Part shown: piece by piece, positions 6,696 to 7,054 of the stretch
Numbering within the stretch: the stretch's first letter is position 1
Layout of the letters: every line of letters begins with the position of its first letter
Assembly (NCBI GenBank): GCA_937950415.1
Contig: CALFDL010000198.1
Coordinates: 1-7,054, forward strand
From: an uncultured Collinsella sp.
GTDB taxonomy: Bacteria > Actinomycetota > Coriobacteriia > Coriobacteriales > Coriobacteriaceae
Direction: 5' to 3'
DNA: 7,054 nucleotides
Position numbers and translations under genes: made by a program
The notes under the pieces: model-generated
Seen by the model: the letters and a program-made list of their open reading frames with translations, nothing else
Told to the model about the DNA's origin: nothing
Databases searched by the model: none

Positions 6696-7054
6696 TGGGA
6701 AGCCACCCCCCTCCGACAAATCGTTTAATGGGTTTAGCGGGAACCCCGGCAACGATCACGTTGTCGGGAACGTCATGAGTCACCACCGCATTGGTACCGA
6801 TGATCACGCCGTTGCCAATAGTCACACCAGGCATCACTGCTGCACCTTCGCCTATCCACACGTTATCGCCAATGTGTACAGGCTTAGTAACAATCTTTCG
6901 ATCATCTGGCGCCATGTCGGGCAACGAGGGATCGTCGTCATAGGACCCATGACTGTTATCAGAAATAAAAATATTCGAAGCCATGAGCACGTTGTCTCCG
7001 ATAACGACGCTCTCATGCGCAGAGATATGAACTCGATCGTTTATCTTGCAGTTC
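6682..7054 (-). CDS. Hexapeptide-repeat (LbH) acetyltransferase, 5' end outside window
   Basis: This is the last 123 codons of an O- or N-acyltransferase of the left-handed parallel beta-helix type, predicted to use acetyl-CoA to acetylate a sugar of the repeat unit in the cytoplasm. The frame is open to the window edge, so the start lies beyond 7054. Hexapeptide repeats of the [IV]-G-x-x pattern are visible at visible residues 18-22 (VIGDN), 60-64 (HIGDN), 66-69 (WIGE), 78-82 (TIGNG) and 84-86 (IIG). His35 in the DNSHG loop (32-36) sits where maltose and galactoside acetyltransferases carry their catalytic His. The end has the usual VAGVPAKPIKRF signature at 101-112. The TGA stop lies inside the start of the next gene, a 14-bp overlap. 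Closest by appearance are WcaF/WbbJ-type capsule acetyltransferases; the acceptor sugar cannot be told. Confidence 0.9.
   Translation of the reverse strand, partial: NCKINDRVHISAHESVVIGDNVLMASNIFISDNSHGSYDDDPSLPDMAPDDRKIVTKPVHIGDNVWIGEGAAVMPGVTIGNGVIIGTNAVVTHDVPDNVIVAGVPAKPIKRFVGGGWLPSGKR
6706..6714 (-). promoter_or_regulatory. Shine-Dalgarno tract for GT2-B GTG start
   Basis: The minus strand reads GGAGGGGGG here, inside the end of the acetyltransferase gene. Its 3' end is 10 bases from the GTG at 6695, while the GGAGG core is 14 bases away. That is longer than the 6-7 bases at other starts in this operon, so this start is less certain than those. Confidence 0.5.

Noticed and set aside
6696..6752. 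Longer GT2-B start at TTG 6752
   Set aside because: It adds 19 residues unlike the family, overlaps the acetyltransferase by 71 bp and has no ribosome site.
1..7054. Mobile element, CRISPR array, tRNA or rRNA
   Set aside because: No transposase or integrase motifs, direct repeat arrays, terminal inverted repeats or cloverleaf sequences were seen.

Overview
The window is a slice of a Wzx/Wzy-type polysaccharide (capsule or exopolysaccharide) gene cluster. All seven recognisable genes lie on the minus strand, so they are transcribed from the right end of the window (7054) towards the left end (1). In that order they are: the 3' part of a left-handed beta-helix acetyltransferase (entering at 7054), a family 2 glycosyltransferase (GT2-B), an EpsG/Wzy-like membrane polymerase, a Wzx flippase, a polysaccharide pyruvyl transferase, a second family 2 glycosyltransferase (GT2-A) and a classical short-chain dehydrogenase/reductase (SDR). 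Bases 1-202 follow the SDR stop and contain no gene I can name.

Junctions are very tight: a 14-bp overlap, a 4-bp ATGA overlap, then gaps of 2, 10, 22 and 4 bp. No internal promoter or terminator is visible, so this looks like one polycistronic message with translational coupling. Three of the six starts inside the window appear to be GTG or TTG. The TTG starts are chosen because a Shine-Dalgarno sequence lies at 6-7 bases and because the resulting N-terminus fits the family; the spacing at the GTG start is looser.

The genes form a coherent pathway. Glycosyltransferases add sugars to a lipid-linked repeat unit at the inner face of the membrane. The acetyltransferase and the pyruvyl transferase are predicted to decorate it, the pyruvate ketal adding negative charge. 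Wzx flips the unit and the Wzy-like protein polymerises it. The SDR may make or modify a precursor; its substrate cannot be read from sequence. The initiating sugar-phosphate transferase, chain-length control genes and nucleotide-sugar synthesis genes are not here and must lie elsewhere.

Strong GGAGG-type ribosome binding sites, GTG/TTG starts, mixed base composition and an EpsG-type polymerase suggest a Gram-positive host. A gut actinobacterium such as a coriobacterium, or a Bacillota species, is my best guess, held weakly. Base composition is uneven: the polymerase gene and the start of the flippase gene are clearly AT-richer than the SDR and GT2-B genes, as is usual for exchangeable serotype-defining genes.

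The most notable details are a single-residue departure from the conserved Glu-Asp motif in GT2-A (Glu-Gly), the SDR with an N-terminal extension at the end of the operon, and the AT-rich polymerase gene. I did not find an entirely new kind of system.
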